In this document: one piece after another, positions 1-9,488 of the stretch
Numbering within the stretch: position 1 is the first letter of the stretch
Layout of the letters: every line of letters starts with the position of its first letter
NCBI RefSeq assembly: GCF_002846365.1
Contig: NZ_PJMW01000002.1
Location: 2,976,001-3,040,000 of the forward strand
Length of the DNA: 64,000 bases
Origin: Nocardia fluminea
GTDB taxonomy: Bacteria; Actinomycetota; Actinomycetes; Mycobacteriales; Mycobacteriaceae
Reading direction: 5' to 3'
Position numbers and translations under genes: made by a program
Notes under the pieces: model-generated
What the model was told of the DNA's origin: nothing
Seen by the model: only the letters and a program-made list of their open reading frames with translations
Databases searched by the model: none

Positions 1-1
1 G

Positions 2-82
2 CAGCGCTGGAACATCTTCTCCCGCACCGACTTCAGCGAAGAGGGCGAGAAAACCCGCGCAGAACTGGCGCAGTACCAATAG
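2..82 (+). CDS. C-terminal end of an unidentified protein (partial)
   Basis: The first 26 codons visible form an open frame that ends in TAG at 80-82. The tail is polar and charged, ending in ...RAELAQYQ. The rest of the gene lies outside the window, so the family cannot be named. The frame is supported by being open from the window edge and by ending 15 nt before a large palindromic element that also follows other genes here. It converges on fumC. Confidence 0.5.
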   Translation, partial: QRWNIFSRTDFSEEGEKTRAELAQYQ

Positions 83-97
83 CGGCTGGCGCCGCGT

Positions 98-189
98 GTT
101 CGCGGCCCCGAGGGGTCGCCGGTCAGGCACCGCGGCTTGCTCCTTCGTCGCCTACGCCGCGGCACCTGACCGGCGACCCGGCCGCGAAC
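98..189. repeat. Large palindromic element, copy A
   Basis: The outer arms GTTCGCGGCC (98-107) and GGCCGCGAAC (180-189) are perfectly complementary. The inner arms 114-136 and 156-178 pair at 21 of 23 positions; the only mismatches are a CA/TG pair. The loop 137-155 reads TTGCTCCTTCGTCGCCTAC. A 6-nt spacer (CCGAGG) sits only on the left between outer and inner arms. The element lies between the convergent ends of the partial first gene and fumC, so it could act as a two-way terminator, but there is no T-tract next to it. The copy at 21385-21477 has the same architecture and nearly the same loop with different inner arms. Confidence 0.85.
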
Positions 190-229
190 GCCCCTCCTCG
201 AGGTCGGGGGTGCGTGGTCGGGTCCCGTT

Positions 230-1636
230 TTATTGCGCCCTTTCGACGTCGGCCATCGCCAAGACGTCGAGTTTGCGATCGAGTTCTTCGAGCGAGAGCT
301 TGTCCGGGACGAGGCCGCGGTCGATGACGGTCTGCCGGATCGTCTTCTTCTCGCGCAGAGCCTGTTTGGCGACAGCGGCCGCTTCCTCGTAGCCGATGGC
401 CGAGTTGAGCGGGGTGACGATCGACGGCGACGATTCGGCGAGGGTCCGCAGGTGCTCCTCGTTGGCGACGAGGCCGCTCACGCACCTGTCGGCGAAAAGG
501 CGGGAGACGTTGGCCAGCAAGCGAATCGACTCGAGCAGGTTGCGCGCCATCACGGGAATGTAGACGTTGAGCTCGAACGCACCGCTCGCCCCGCCGAACG
601 CGATCGCCGCGTCGTTGCCGACCACCTGCACCGCCACCTGCGTCACCGCCTCGGGCAGTACGGGATTCACCTTGCCGGGCATGATCGAGCTACCCGGCTG
701 CAAGTCCGGCAGCTGCAATTCGCCGAGTCCGGTCAGCGGGCCCGAACCCATCCAGCGGATGTCGTTGGCGATCTTGGTCAGGCTGACCGCGATGGTGCGC
801 AGCGCGCCGGAGGCCTCGACGAGACCGTCGCGCGCGGCCTGAGCCTCGAAGTGGTCGTGGGCTTCGCGCAGCGCGTCGATGCCGGTGGTGCGCACCAGTT
901 CCGCGACGACCTTCGCGCCGAAGCCGGCGGGCGCGTTGAGCCCGGTGCCGACCGCGGTGCCGCCGATCGGCAACTCGCCGAGGCGGGGAAGGGTGGCCAT
1001 CGCGCGTTCGATACCCGCGGCGATCTGCCGGGTGTAGCCGCCGAATTCCTGACCGAGCGTCACCGGGACCGCGTCCATCAGATGGGTGCGCCCCGACTTC
1101 ACCACGGTGCGCCACTGCTGCGACTTGTCGAGCAGGGCCAGGCGCAGATGGTCCAGCGCGGGAACGAGTTCGGTGATCAGGGCCTCGGTGGCGGCCAGGT
1201 GAGTCGCGGTGGGGAAGGTGTCGTTGGAGGACTGCGACATGTTCACGTCGTCGTTGGGGTGCACGGTCACCCCGTCGCGCGCGGCGATCGAGGCGATCAC
1301 CTCGTTGGCGTTCATGTTCGAGCTGGTGCCCGAACCGGTCTGGAACACGTCGATCGGGAAGTGGTCGTCGTGCTCACCGTTGGCGATCTCGCCCGCCGCG
1401 GCGATGATCGCGTCGGCCTTCCCCGGATCGAGCAACCCCAGATCCTTGTTCACCTGCGCGCAAGCGGCTTTCAGCAGGCCCAGCGCCCGGATCTGGGCCC
1501 GCTCGAGCCCCCGCCCGCTGATCGGGAAGTTCTCGACGGCCCGCTGCGTCTGCGCCCGCCACAGGGCGTCGACAGGGACGCGAACCTCCCCCATGGTGTC
1601 GTGCTCGATCCGGTACTGCCCGTCGTCGTCAGCCAT
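230..1636 (-). CDS. fumC: Class II fumarate hydratase
   Basis: This cytosolic TCA-cycle enzyme interconverts fumarate and malate without an iron-sulfur cluster. The 468-residue product has the usual class II length and the superfamily signature [11 protein letters not shown] near residue 315, plus the [14 protein letters not shown] and [11 protein letters not shown] substrate-site segments in the N-terminal third. The start [18 protein letters not shown] matches the family N-terminus. glpX lies upstream on the same strand with a palindromic element between them. The fum-glpX-DUF4245 order is the same as M. tuberculosis Rv1098c-Rv1100. Confidence 0.97.
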   Translation of the reverse strand: MADDDGQYRIEHDTMGEVRVPVDALWRAQTQRAVENFPISGRGLERAQIRALGLLKAACAQVNKDLGLLDPGKADAIIAAAGEIANGEHDDHFPIDVFQTGSGTSSNMNANEVIASIAARDGVTVHPNDDVNMSQSSNDTFPTATHLAATEALITELVPALDHLRLALLDKSQQWRTVVKSGRTHLMDAVPVTLGQEFGGYTRQIAAGIERAMATLPRLGELPIGGTAVGTGLNAPAGFGAKVVAELVRTTGIDALREAHDHFEAQAARDGLVEASGALRTIAVSLTKIANDIRWMGSGPLTGLGELQLPDLQPGSSIMPGKVNPVLPEAVTQVAVQVVGNDAAIAFGGASGAFELNVYIPVMARNLLESIRLLANVSRLFADRCVSGLVANEEHLRTLAESSPSIVTPLNSAIGYEEAAAVAKQALREKKTIRQTVIDRGLVPDKLSLEELDRKLDVLAMADVERAQ

Positions 1637-1750
1637 AGCTCGACCCTAGGACGAGAACACCGGGAATGGTGGCCACACACCAGCGGTGATTCCCACACAG
1701 TCGGCGGGAATACATCGAGAGCGACCACCACCGGCGAGTCTTACGAGCCC

Positions 1751-1838
1751 GTTCGCGGCCGGCTCGCGTTCGCGGGCCGAGACGGAACGCCGCAGGCGCA
1801 GTATCGGCCCGCGAACGCGAGCCCTCGGGGCCGCGAAC
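1751..1838. repeat. Large palindromic element, copy B
   Basis: The outer arms GTTCGCGGCC (1751-1760) and GGCCGCGAAC (1829-1838) are identical to those of copy A. The inner arms 1761-1780 and 1804-1823 are a perfect 20-bp inverted repeat whose sequence differs from the other copies. The loop is 23 nt (1781-1803). The short spacer is on the right (CTCGG, 1824-1828), so this copy is inverted relative to A. It begins 21 nt after the glpX stop on the minus strand, a position fitting a terminator, and is upstream of fumC. Confidence 0.85.
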
Positions 1839-1859
1839 CCGCGGCCCCGGCCGCTGAAA

Positions 1860-2903
1860 TCAGGGCAGTGGCGGGTTCGCGCTGTCGTCGCCGTCGAAGT
1901 CGACCGAGGAGTACTCGCGCAGCTTCGTCAGGCGGTGGTAGGCGTCGATCATGCGTACGGTGCCCGACTTGGACCGCATCACGATCGACTGGGTCGACGC
2001 GCCGCCCGCGTAGTAGCGCACGCCGCGCAGCAGGTCGCCGTCGGTGACGCCGGTGGCGCAGAAGAACACGTTGTCGCCGGAGACCAGGTCGTTGGTCGAG
2101 AGCACGCGGTCCAGGTCGTGGCCCGCGTCGATCGCCTTCTGCCGCTCTTCGTCGTCCTTCGGGGCCAGCATGCCCTGCAGTTCGCCGCCGAGGCAGCGCA
2201 GCGCGGCGGCGGCGATGATGCCCTCGGGGGTGCCACCGATGCCGACCAGGATGTCGACGCCGGACTCGGGACGGGCGGCGGCGATGGCTCCCGCGACGTC
2301 ACCGTCGGAGATGAGGCGGATGCGGGCGCCCGCGTCGCGGGCCTGCTGGATGGTGTCCTCGTGGCGGGGACGGTCCAGGATGCAGACGGTCAGATCGGAC
2401 ACCGACAGGCGCTTGGCCTTGGCGACGCGGCGGATGTTCTCGCCGATCGGGGCGGTGATGTCGATCGAGCCCGCGGCATCGGGGCCGACGGCGATCTTGT
2501 GCATGTAGAACACCGCGGACGGGTCGAACATGGCGCCGCGCTCGGCGACCGCGAGCACCGAGATGGCGCCGGGGGAGCCCTTCGACATCAGGGTGGTGCC
2601 GTCGACCGGGTCGACGGCGAAGTCGACCTCGGGGCCGGTGCCGTCGCCGACGAGCTCACCGTTGTAGAGCATCGGCGCTTCGTCCTTCTCGCCCTCGCCG
2701 ATGACGACGATGCCCTTCATGGACACCGAGCTGACGAGCTGACGCATGGCGTCGACGGCCGCGCCGTCGCCGCCTTCCTTGTCGCCACGGCCGACCCAAC
2801 GGCCACTTGCCATCGCACCTGCCTCGGTGACGCGGACCAGCTCCAGTGCGAGGTTGCGATCGGGTGCCTCGCGGCGGCTGGGGGCGGGCGATGATGCCGT
2901 CAT
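1860..2903 (-). CDS. glpX: Class II fructose-1,6-bisphosphatase
   Basis: This gluconeogenic enzyme hydrolyses fructose 1,6-bisphosphate to fructose 6-phosphate. The metal-site motifs [14 protein letters not shown] and [16 protein letters not shown] are present in the first third. The open frame extends to 3059, but the ATG at 2903 is preferred: AAGGAGG lies 9 nt upstream and the product (347 aa, starting [17 protein letters not shown]) has the family length. The extra upstream residues look non-coding. The class II GlpX type is normal in mycobacteria and relatives. Confidence 0.95.
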   Translation of the reverse strand: MTASSPAPSRREAPDRNLALELVRVTEAGAMASGRWVGRGDKEGGDGAAVDAMRQLVSSVSMKGIVVIGEGEKDEAPMLYNGELVGDGTGPEVDFAVDPVDGTTLMSKGSPGAISVLAVAERGAMFDPSAVFYMHKIAVGPDAAGSIDITAPIGENIRRVAKAKRLSVSDLTVCILDRPRHEDTIQQARDAGARIRLISDGDVAGAIAAARPESGVDILVGIGGTPEGIIAAAALRCLGGELQGMLAPKDDEERQKAIDAGHDLDRVLSTNDLVSGDNVFFCATGVTDGDLLRGVRYYAGGASTQSIVMRSKSGTVRMIDAYHRLTKLREYSSVDFDGDDSANPPLP

Positions 2904-3030
2904 TGCGGAGTGCCTCCTTGGCGTTGGTGTTACGGGGGCATTGTCGCATTTCGAAACGGCACGCTCGTGCACGACCTCCTGCGATGACCCCTGGGCGGCC
3001 TGGTCAGGGCTCGAGTGGATACTGGTAGCC

Positions 3031-3597
3031 GTGGCACAGACCAAGCACCGCATTTTCAACGACTACCGCGATCTGTTCTGGTCGTTGATCCCGTTGGTGC
3101 TGGCCGCGGTGGTCTTGGCCGGGGTGGCGAGCCAGTGCTCGGTGGCGACCAACGGCCCGACGCAGGGTCAGATCCCGCATTTCGACGCCGACGCCGCGCT
3201 GAGTTCCGACGCGAAGACCCTGCCGTTCCCGATCCGCAAGCCGGCCCTGCCGCAGGGCTGGGTGTCGAACTCGGGCAGCCGCGACACCATCGCCGCCGCC
3301 GGTGGCGGTGCCGTGAGCACGGTCGGCTACATCACCCCGCAGGGCACCTACATGCGGTATTCGCAGACCGATGCCTCCGAGGAGGCGCTGTCGCGGCAGG
3401 AACTCGGCTCGCGCTACCCGACCGGAACACAGGACGTGGCCGGGCAGAAATGGGTCGTCTACTCCGAACCCACCGAGGAGACCGGCTGGATCGCCGACCT
3501 CGACGGCGTCCGCATCCTGATCACCGGTGCGGGCAACGAAGCCGCGTTCACCACCCTCGCCACAGCGATCACATCAGCTCGGCCGCTGGCGAAATAG
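3031..3597 (+). CDS. DUF4245 membrane-anchored protein
   Basis: The 188-residue protein has one hydrophobic segment at about residues 17-37 ([15 protein letters not shown]) and a mostly extracytoplasmic C-terminal domain, consistent with DUF4245, found beside glpX in mycobacteria (Rv1100). No enzymatic motif is visible and the function is unknown. The GTG at 3031 ([18 protein letters not shown]) is preferred because residues encoded further upstream lie in the glpX leader and look non-coding. It is divergent from glpX and ends 2 nt from the stop of the convergent FAD oxidase gene. Confidence 0.85.
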   Translation: MAQTKHRIFNDYRDLFWSLIPLVLAAVVLAGVASQCSVATNGPTQGQIPHFDADAALSSDAKTLPFPIRKPALPQGWVSNSGSRDTIAAAGGGAVSTVGYITPQGTYMRYSQTDASEEALSRQELGSRYPTGTQDVAGQKWVVYSEPTEETGWIADLDGVRILITGAGNEAAFTTLATAITSARPLAK

Positions 3598-3599
3598 CC

Positions 3600-5015
3600 T
3601 CAGCTGAGCCGGTAGGACCAGCCGCTGTTGGGCAGCGCGGTCGAGGTGGTGATGGTGTCCTCGGCGTCGTCGGACTTGCCCTGTGCCAGCAGACCGTAAG
3701 GGTCGAACTCGCGTTTGGCGGCAGCCTCTCTCGGGCCCCACGGTTTCATGCCCCCCGCGCCGAGGACGGGGGTGTGCGAGTTCGCGATGAACAATCCCGC
3801 ACGCTGCAACCGCTCGGTGATCGCGGCCAAGTGCTCCTGGCTCTCGAAGGCGAACACCGGTGAGCCCTGACACGACAGCCCGCCGTCGATTCGCTTCATC
3901 TCCACGTGCAACGGCCCCAACTCGGCGAATTCACGGTGGATGCCGACGATCGACTCGTAGAGGTCCCGCTGCGGGAACAAGGCCATCAGGCCGGTGAGCT
4001 CGTCGTCGTGCCGCTGGTAGCGCAGCATCGAATGACCCCAGGTGAACTCGTAGAGGGGCGAACCGTAGCTGCCCTTGCCCTCGAGGCAGCGGTACCGGAT
4101 CCGGCCGCCGTTGTCCTGCACCAGATCCTCCACGTTCGGCACCGACTGGACGGCGGCCATCAGTAGCACCATCGATTCGCCGTCGGGAATCAGCCCGGCG
4201 AGCTCGGGAAAATACCGCGGGAGCGGATGCGCATGGGGTGAAACCACTTTCGTGAGCACCCCGTCGCTGCGGCAGATGTCGACCGAGAAGCGGGCCGCCC
4301 GCGCGAAATCGGGAAACGAGACGACCAGCTCGTGCCACTCCCAGGCCGGGGCGAGCGGCAGTTCGACCTCGGTGATGATGCCGTTCGCGCCGTACGCGTG
4401 GTGCACGGTGTTCACCTCGCGCCCGCGCAACTCGATCAGCCGCGGATGTTCCTCCACCGTCATCACCTCCAGCGCGGTGATGTTGCCGGCGTCGCGCAGG
4501 ATGCCCCACCGGCAGCTGCCGATACCCGCGTGCCCGCCCGCGATATAGCCACCGACAGTGGCCTGGTGCGCGGTTGACGGATGCATCCGCAGCTCCCAGC
4601 CCGACGGGCGGATCGCGGCGTCGATATCGGCGACCACGGTGCCCGCGAGCGCGCGCACCGTCGTCGGCAGGCGCCTGCCGGGGTCGCCGTGCCAGCCGAG
4701 GACGCCGGTGAGGGCGGTGACATCGATCACCGCGCCACCACGCAGCGGCACACCCTGACCGAACTGCCCGGAACCGGCCCCGCGCACGGTGATCGGGATG
4801 CGATGGCGCGCGCAGGCGGCCACCGCGGTGCGCAGTTCGTCCTTGTCGCGCGGCGCGATGAAGATCTCGGCATTGCGCCCGCGCAACAGGTCTCGCAGGA
4901 CCGGACTCTGCGCGAACCGGTCACGGCTCTTGGTACGCAGCTTGCGGGTGTCGGTGGAGAAGGCGATGGGACCCAGGTCGGCGCGCAGGCTCGTCAGCGA
5001 TTCGGTGGGTGACAT
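3600..5015 (-). CDS. FAD-binding (PCMH-type) oxidoreductase
   Basis: The 471-residue flavoprotein has an N-terminal FAD_binding_4/PCMH domain (about residues 45-225). ITVRGAGSGQFGQGVPL fits the pyrophosphate-binding loop and HPSTAHQATVGGYIAGGHAGIGS the second FAD-contact region. The C-terminal half is a less conserved substrate domain. Related enzymes oxidise hydroxy acids, aldonolactones or alkyl-glycerols; the substrate here cannot be read from sequence. No signal peptide is present, so it is probably cytosolic. It is a single gene, convergent with the DUF4245 gene. Confidence 0.85.
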   Translation of the reverse strand: MSPTESLTSLRADLGPIAFSTDTRKLRTKSRDRFAQSPVLRDLLRGRNAEIFIAPRDKDELRTAVAACARHRIPITVRGAGSGQFGQGVPLRGGAVIDVTALTGVLGWHGDPGRRLPTTVRALAGTVVADIDAAIRPSGWELRMHPSTAHQATVGGYIAGGHAGIGSCRWGILRDAGNITALEVMTVEEHPRLIELRGREVNTVHHAYGANGIITEVELPLAPAWEWHELVVSFPDFARAARFSVDICRSDGVLTKVVSPHAHPLPRYFPELAGLIPDGESMVLLMAAVQSVPNVEDLVQDNGGRIRYRCLEGKGSYGSPLYEFTWGHSMLRYQRHDDELTGLMALFPQRDLYESIVGIHREFAELGPLHVEMKRIDGGLSCQGSPVFAFESQEHLAAITERLQRAGLFIANSHTPVLGAGGMKPWGPREAAAKREFDPYGLLAQGKSDDAEDTITTSTALPNSGWSYRLS

Positions 5016-5141
5016 CGGCCGTACTCCGTCGTTCGAACACTCCGTGCGTCGCGCGGAGGGCGACCCTCGTCGGACCGGCCTGGCAACAGCGTGCCCGGCC
5101 GGTGTTTCGCGGCGGTAAAAGCGCGATGTCGGTGCGCGTAC

Positions 5142-5402
5142 TCAGTCGGCGGTGTCGAGATCGGCGCGCGACAGGGCGTCTTCCACGCGGCGGCGCGCAC
5201 CGGCGAGGTGCTGTTCGCAGCGGGCCGCCAGGGCTTCGCCGCGCTCCCACAGCACCAGCGAGTCGTCCAGGTCGAGGCCGCCCTGTTCGAGCATCTTCAC
5301 CACGTTGATGAGTTCGTCGCGGGCGCGTTCGTAGCCGAAGGCCGCGATCTCGGCCAGGGTGTCGGCAGCGGTGTTGTCGGAACCGGCGTCGGCCACGGTC
5401 AC
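5142..5402 (-). CDS. xseB: Exodeoxyribonuclease VII small subunit
   Basis: XseB is the small subunit of exonuclease VII, which degrades single-stranded DNA in either direction. The 86-residue product carries the family core [20 protein letters not shown], a two-helix subunit that binds the tail of XseA. The start is GTG at 5402, overlapping the xseA stop by four bases (GTGA, 5399-5402), a sign of translational coupling. The frame remains open upstream inside xseA, but that part is a shadow of xseA. Confidence 0.93.
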   Translation of the reverse strand: MTVADAGSDNTAADTLAEIAAFGYERARDELINVVKMLEQGGLDLDDSLVLWERGEALAARCEQHLAGARRRVEDALSRADLDTAD

Positions 5403-6685
5403 TTCCTCTTCTCGTCGGTGGTCTCCGGCGTCAGCCGCTGGGTGCCCAGTGCCGCGGCGGTGACGGCTCCGTCGGCAACCCTGATGCGCAGCTGGCTGCC
5501 GGCGGGGGAGTCCTCGATCGAACGCACGACATGCCGTTCGGGCCCGGCGACGCGCTGCACGACAGCGTAACCACGGGCCAGGGTGGCGGCCGGACCCACC
5601 GCTGTCAGCTTCTCGCGCAGGTGCAGCGTGGTGGTCGACTCGCCGCGCAGCAGTTGCTCGACAGTGCGCCGCGCGGCCGTGCGCAAACGTTCCAGCTCGT
5701 CGTGACGGTGATGCAGTTCGCGCAGGGGATCGGCGAGGACCGGGCGCGAGCGCAACTGTGCGAGGGTGTGTTCCTCGCGCTGAACCCAGCCCCGCAGCGC
5801 GGCCGCCGAGCGCGCCCGCATCTCCCGGACCCCGGCCAGTTCGGCGGCGGCGTCGGGGACGATGCGTTTGGCGGCGTCGGTGGGGGTGGCCGCGCGCAGG
5901 TCGGCGACCAGGTCGAGCAGGGGGTTGTCGGGTTCGTGGCCGATGGCGCTGACGATCGGGGTGCGCGCGGCGGCGACCGCCCGGCACAGCGCTTCGTCGG
6001 AGAAGGCCAGCAGATCCTCGACGCTGCCGCCGCCGCGCGCCAGCACGATCACCTCGACCTCGGGGTCGCGATCGAGTTCGCTCAGCGCTTCGAGCATCTG
6101 TGGCACCGCCGTCGGACCCTGCACCGCGGTATTGCGGATGACGAATCGGACTGCGGGCCACCGGTTCTGGGCCACGGACACGACATCGCGTTCGGCCGCG
6201 CTCGCCCGGCCGGTGATCAGCCCGATCGTCGCGGGCAGGAACGGCAGCGGCCGCTTGAGCCGGGCATCGAACAGCCCCTCCGCTGTCAGCAGGGCTTTCA
6301 ACCGCTCGATCCGCGCCAGCAGCTCACCGATGCCGACCGCGCGAATCTCGGTGACCCGCAACGAGACCGTGCCGCGACCGGTGAAGAAGTGCAGCTTGCC
6401 GTAGACGACTACGCGGCTGCCCTCGGTCAACGGCACCGGCAGCCTGCGCAACAGGTCGGGATCGCAGGTCAGCGACAGCGACATGTCCACCGAGGCATCG
6501 CGCAGCACCAGAAAGGCGGTGCGGGTGCCGGGGCGCAGATTGATCTGGGTGACCTGCCCCTCCACCCAGATGCTGCCCAGCCGCTCGATCCACTGGGCGA
6601 CCTTCACCGCGACCGAGCGCACCGGATACGGCTGCTCCGCCGAATTCGCCGGAGCGCCTGCCTGCGCGGCGCCGTCCTGAGTCAT
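5399..6685 (-). CDS. xseA: Exodeoxyribonuclease VII large subunit
   Basis: This is the catalytic subunit of exonuclease VII, 428 residues. An N-terminal OB-fold (about residues 22-120) is followed by the catalytic domain with [13 protein letters not shown] and the conserved [20 protein letters not shown] and [16 protein letters not shown] segments, then a long coiled coil. It is first in the xseA-xseB operon. Position between the lipid-droplet-type gene and the FAD oxidase matches the order around Rv1107c-Rv1109c in M. tuberculosis. Confidence 0.96.
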   Translation of the reverse strand: MTQDGAAQAGAPANSAEQPYPVRSVAVKVAQWIERLGSIWVEGQVTQINLRPGTRTAFLVLRDASVDMSLSLTCDPDLLRRLPVPLTEGSRVVVYGKLHFFTGRGTVSLRVTEIRAVGIGELLARIERLKALLTAEGLFDARLKRPLPFLPATIGLITGRASAAERDVVSVAQNRWPAVRFVIRNTAVQGPTAVPQMLEALSELDRDPEVEVIVLARGGGSVEDLLAFSDEALCRAVAAARTPIVSAIGHEPDNPLLDLVADLRAATPTDAAKRIVPDAAAELAGVREMRARSAAALRGWVQREEHTLAQLRSRPVLADPLRELHHRHDELERLRTAARRTVEQLLRGESTTTLHLREKLTAVGPAATLARGYAVVQRVAGPERHVVRSIEDSPAGSQLRIRVADGAVTAAALGTQRLTPETTDEKRK

Positions 6686-6720
6686 AGGTCAGTTCTACGC
6701 GCGGCCACCGACACAACCAA

Positions 6721-6759
6721 AAAGCGGCCGCATCCGAGGTGTCGGATGGCGGCCGCTTC
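6721..6759 (-). terminator. Hairpin terminator of the lipid-droplet-type gene
   Basis: AAGCGGCCG-CATCCGA (6722-6737) pairs with TCGGATG-GCGGCCGCTT (6742-6758), with one bulged base and a short loop. It lies 54 nt past the stop of the minus-strand gene at 6813 and just upstream of xseA, so it probably separates the two transcription units. Confidence 0.7.
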
Positions 6760-6812
6760 GAGTCTGGACTGACGGAGAGAAGCAGCGAAGCCGGCGGCGC
6801 CCGCCGCCGGGA

Positions 6813-7400
6813 TCACTGCGCCTGGACGGTGGCGATGCGGTTGGTGAGCATCGTGACGAAAGGGGCGCGGGCGCGGGTCCGCTGTTCGAAGTCCAGCAGC
6901 TGGGCCAGCTCCTCGACGGTCAGCATCCGCAGCCGGGCGCGCAGCTGGGCCAGCGTCATCGCGGGGTAGTCGTAGCGGATCGCGACCTCGGGGGCCACGA
7001 CCTCCTCCGCGGCCGGCTCCTCGGCGGGCTCGATGACCTCGTCCTCGGTCTCGAGCAGCAGCAGGGACGCCGGCACGACCTTGCCGTTGGTCTGCGGGGC
7101 CTCCGCCGCTTCGAACAGGTCGAAGCGGCTGGTGTGCCCGTTGGGGGCGGGCTCGAGGTCCTCGTCGAAGGTGGCCCACTCGGGCTGTTCGGCCGGAGCC
7201 GAACCCAGCCGCTCGAACACACCGTCACCCTTGAGCGCGAGGCTGGTGACGAACTGCTGCAGATGCATGGTGGTCTGCAGCACGCGACTGAGCGCGGTGA
7301 TCGGGAAATTGACCGCGGCGACGGGCAGTCGCCGGGTCTCTTCTAAGGCGTACACGGCGGCGCCGGCGGCCACCCTGGCCAGGAACGGAGGTCGAAACAT
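6813..7400 (-). CDS. Actinobacterial lipid-droplet-associated-type protein (Rv1109c-like)
   Basis: The 195-residue protein has a hydrophobic/amphipathic N-terminal half (MFRPPFLARVAAGAAVYALE, then a helix with LSRVLQTTMHLQQFVTSLAL) and an acidic, Pro/Glu-rich linker (about residues 90-145). A short C-terminal helical motif (YPAMTLAQLRARLRMLTVEE) completes it. Position between xseA and ispH matches Rv1109c. Relatives are commonly labelled lipid-droplet-associated; that label is recalled family knowledge, not proven here. The ATG at 7400 is preferred over the longer open frame, which reads back into the ispH promoter region. Confidence 0.7.
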   Translation of the reverse strand: MFRPPFLARVAAGAAVYALEETRRLPVAAVNFPITALSRVLQTTMHLQQFVTSLALKGDGVFERLGSAPAEQPEWATFDEDLEPAPNGHTSRFDLFEAAEAPQTNGKVVPASLLLLETEDEVIEPAEEPAAEEVVAPEVAIRYDYPAMTLAQLRARLRMLTVEELAQLLDFEQRTRARAPFVTMLTNRIATVQAQ

Positions 7401-7514
7401 GACTCCAGCCTGCCGCAAAGCGGGTGTGATGCAAAGGTCCACACCCCTGTTCTGTGACTTTCGCCCCTTGATCCGACCTGATCGGGCCCGTCGCACGCAC
7501 GTAAGCTGTGGAAT

Positions 7515-8534
7515 ATGACCTCGGCAATCCCCTTGAACGTCGGTATCACGCGCTCCGCGGGCGCGAATGCTGCCGGTGGCAAGCGCGTGCTGCTGGCGGA
7601 GCCGCGCGGCTACTGCGCAGGCGTCGACCGCGCCGTCGAGACCGTGGAGAAGGCTCTCGAGAAACACGGCGCCCCGATCTATGTGCGCAAGGAGATCGTG
7701 CACAACCGCCACGTGGTGGAAACGCTACGTGAGCAGGGCGTGATCTTCGTCGACGAGACCGACGAGGTGCCGGAGGGCGCGCTGGTCGTGTTCTCCGCGC
7801 ACGGTGTCGCGCCGATCGTGCACGAGACCGCCGCCGAACGGAACCTGCGCACCATCGACGCCACCTGTCCGCTGGTCACCAAGGTGCACCAGGAAGCCAA
7901 GCGTTTCGCCCGCGACGACTTCGACATCCTGCTGATCGGCCACGAAGGCCACGAGGAAGTCGAGGGCACCGCCGGTGAGGCGCCCGAGCACGTGCAGCTG
8001 GTCGACGGGCCCGACTCGGTGGACAAAGTGACCGTGCGCGACCCGTCGAAGGTGATCTGGCTGTCGCAGACCACCCTCTCGGTCGACGAGACCATGGAGA
8101 CCGTCGAGCGGCTGCGCGAACGTTTCCCGACGCTGCAGGACCCGCCCAGCGACGACATCTGCTATGCCACCTCCAACCGCCAGACCGCGGTCAAGGCGAT
8201 GGCTCCCGAATGCGATCTGGTGATCGTGGTCGGTTCACGCAACTCGTCGAACTCGGTGCGGCTGGTCGAGGTGGCCCTCGGCGCGGGCGCGAAGGCGGCG
8301 TACCTGGTCGACTACGCGCGCGAGGTCGATCTGGCCTGGCTCGACAGCGTGCGAACCATCGGCATCACCTCCGGCGCGTCGGTGCCGGAGATCCTGGTGA
8401 CCGGGGTCCTCGACCTGCTGGCCGAACACGGCTTCGGCGAGGTCCAGCCGGTGACCACCGCCAACGAGACACTGGTGTTCTCCCTGCCCCGTGAGCTGCG
8501 CCCCGCCCGCCGGGACGCGCCTTCACCGAGCTGA
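7515..8534 (+). CDS. ispH: 4-hydroxy-3-methylbut-2-enyl diphosphate reductase
   Basis: IspH (LytB) catalyses the last step of the MEP pathway, reducing HMBPP to IPP and DMAPP with a [4Fe-4S] cluster. The 339-residue product shows the three cluster cysteines in context ([25 protein letters not shown] and [12 protein letters not shown]) and the HNRHVVE and EGTAGE segments. The first ~25 residues are variable. It is divergent from the lipid-droplet-type gene and is followed by a strong hairpin at 8549-8586. Confidence 0.97.
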   Translation: MTSAIPLNVGITRSAGANAAGGKRVLLAEPRGYCAGVDRAVETVEKALEKHGAPIYVRKEIVHNRHVVETLREQGVIFVDETDEVPEGALVVFSAHGVAPIVHETAAERNLRTIDATCPLVTKVHQEAKRFARDDFDILLIGHEGHEEVEGTAGEAPEHVQLVDGPDSVDKVTVRDPSKVIWLSQTTLSVDETMETVERLRERFPTLQDPPSDDICYATSNRQTAVKAMAPECDLVIVVGSRNSSNSVRLVEVALGAGAKAAYLVDYAREVDLAWLDSVRTIGITSGASVPEILVTGVLDLLAEHGFGEVQPVTTANETLVFSLPRELRPARRDAPSPS

Positions 8535-8548
8535 CACACCTGGAACAC

Positions 8549-8586
8549 AGAGAATCCCCGCCGGCTGATCTCGGCGGGGATTCTCT
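8549..8586. terminator. Bidirectional hairpin terminator
   Basis: AGAGAATCCCCGCCG (8549-8563) and CGGCGGGGATTCTCT (8572-8586) form a perfect 15-bp stem with an 8-nt loop. It sits between the convergent ends of ispH (8534) and the DUF6542 gene (8592) and can serve both. Confidence 0.85.
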
Positions 8587-8591
8587 CGTTC

Positions 8592-9437
8592 TCAGACGTT
8601 GTCGGGGCGACGCCGTTCCGTGCGAGCGGAATCGGCGCGGTCCCGATAGCGCACGTTCGGCTGCGGGTGCGGTGGTGCTTCGCCACGACGGCGGGGGACA
8701 CGGGCCGGTTCGGCTTCGCGGGGTGCGGCGGCGCGCGCGGCGCGGGGCTCACCGCGGGCGGGGCGGGGCTCGCGGGGCCTGGCCGCCGCGGCGGGTGGGC
8801 GTTTCGGTTCGGTGGGCCGGGCGGGTCGGCGAGCCGGGCTTGCCATGTCGACCTCGGTGTCGGGCTCGTCCAGTACCGCGGTGCCGCGGCGAGGCCGCTT
8901 ACGGGCGGCGGTGGCCAGATCAGGGGTCGGCTCGGGGCGACGGCGCTTGGCCGGCTTGCGTTCGGTCCGGCGCTCCGGGGTGGGGCGCGCGGTCTGGGGC
9001 GCGCGCTTGGCGATCGCGATCCTGGCGCCGCCGATCGCCAGCACCAGCACGGTCGCCAGCGCCATCGTGGGGAATCGCTCCACCAGCGGAATGATCAGGT
9101 TCATCAGCACGTCTTTGATCGACGTGGTGGCGCGGCCACCCAGCAGCTGGCAGGCCAGTGGCACCGCGACGAACAGTAGCAGCGGCGGCATCACCATGAC
9201 GGAGAACAGGCCGCGGAAACGCACCGCGCAGACCGCGAGGACACAGCCGAGCACATACAGCGCCGAGAACGTGCCGGTCGGGTAGGTCTCGCCGCCGATT
9301 CCGTCGATCAGGAACCCGAGACCTGTCGCGCCCGCGGCGAGCAGAATCGCGGCCCAGGCGGGGATGCCGGGTACCGAGGGCACGATCGAACGTTGCGGCG
9401 CGGGCACCCGGGGTCGCGCACGTTGGGAAGCAGCCAC
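8592..9437 (-). CDS. DUF6542 membrane protein with basic tail
   Basis: The 281-residue protein has four hydrophobic segments within about residues 25-140 (AAILLAAGATGLGFLIDGI; ALYVLGCVLAVCAV; a third near VMVMPPLLLFVAVPLAC; a fourth near ALATVLVLAIGG). A long cytoplasmic-looking tail rich in Arg, Pro and Ala follows (about 145-281). This matches the Rv1111c-type family next to ispH in mycobacteria. No function is known; the tail is low complexity and probably disordered. Confidence 0.8.
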   Translation of the reverse strand: MAASQRARPRVPAPQRSIVPSVPGIPAWAAILLAAGATGLGFLIDGIGGETYPTGTFSALYVLGCVLAVCAVRFRGLFSVMVMPPLLLFVAVPLACQLLGGRATTSIKDVLMNLIIPLVERFPTMALATVLVLAIGGARIAIAKRAPQTARPTPERRTERKPAKRRRPEPTPDLATAARKRPRRGTAVLDEPDTEVDMASPARRPARPTEPKRPPAAAARPREPRPARGEPRAARAAAPREAEPARVPRRRGEAPPHPQPNVRYRDRADSARTERRRPDNV

Positions 9438-9488
9438 ACTATGACACTAACTGCACATCGGCCCTGTCGGCGCTACGGCACGGGGATC

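Noticed and set aside
233..2047. 604-residue open frame antisense to fumC
   Set aside because: Covers fumC and part of glpX in the opposite strand; composition is typical of shadow frames.
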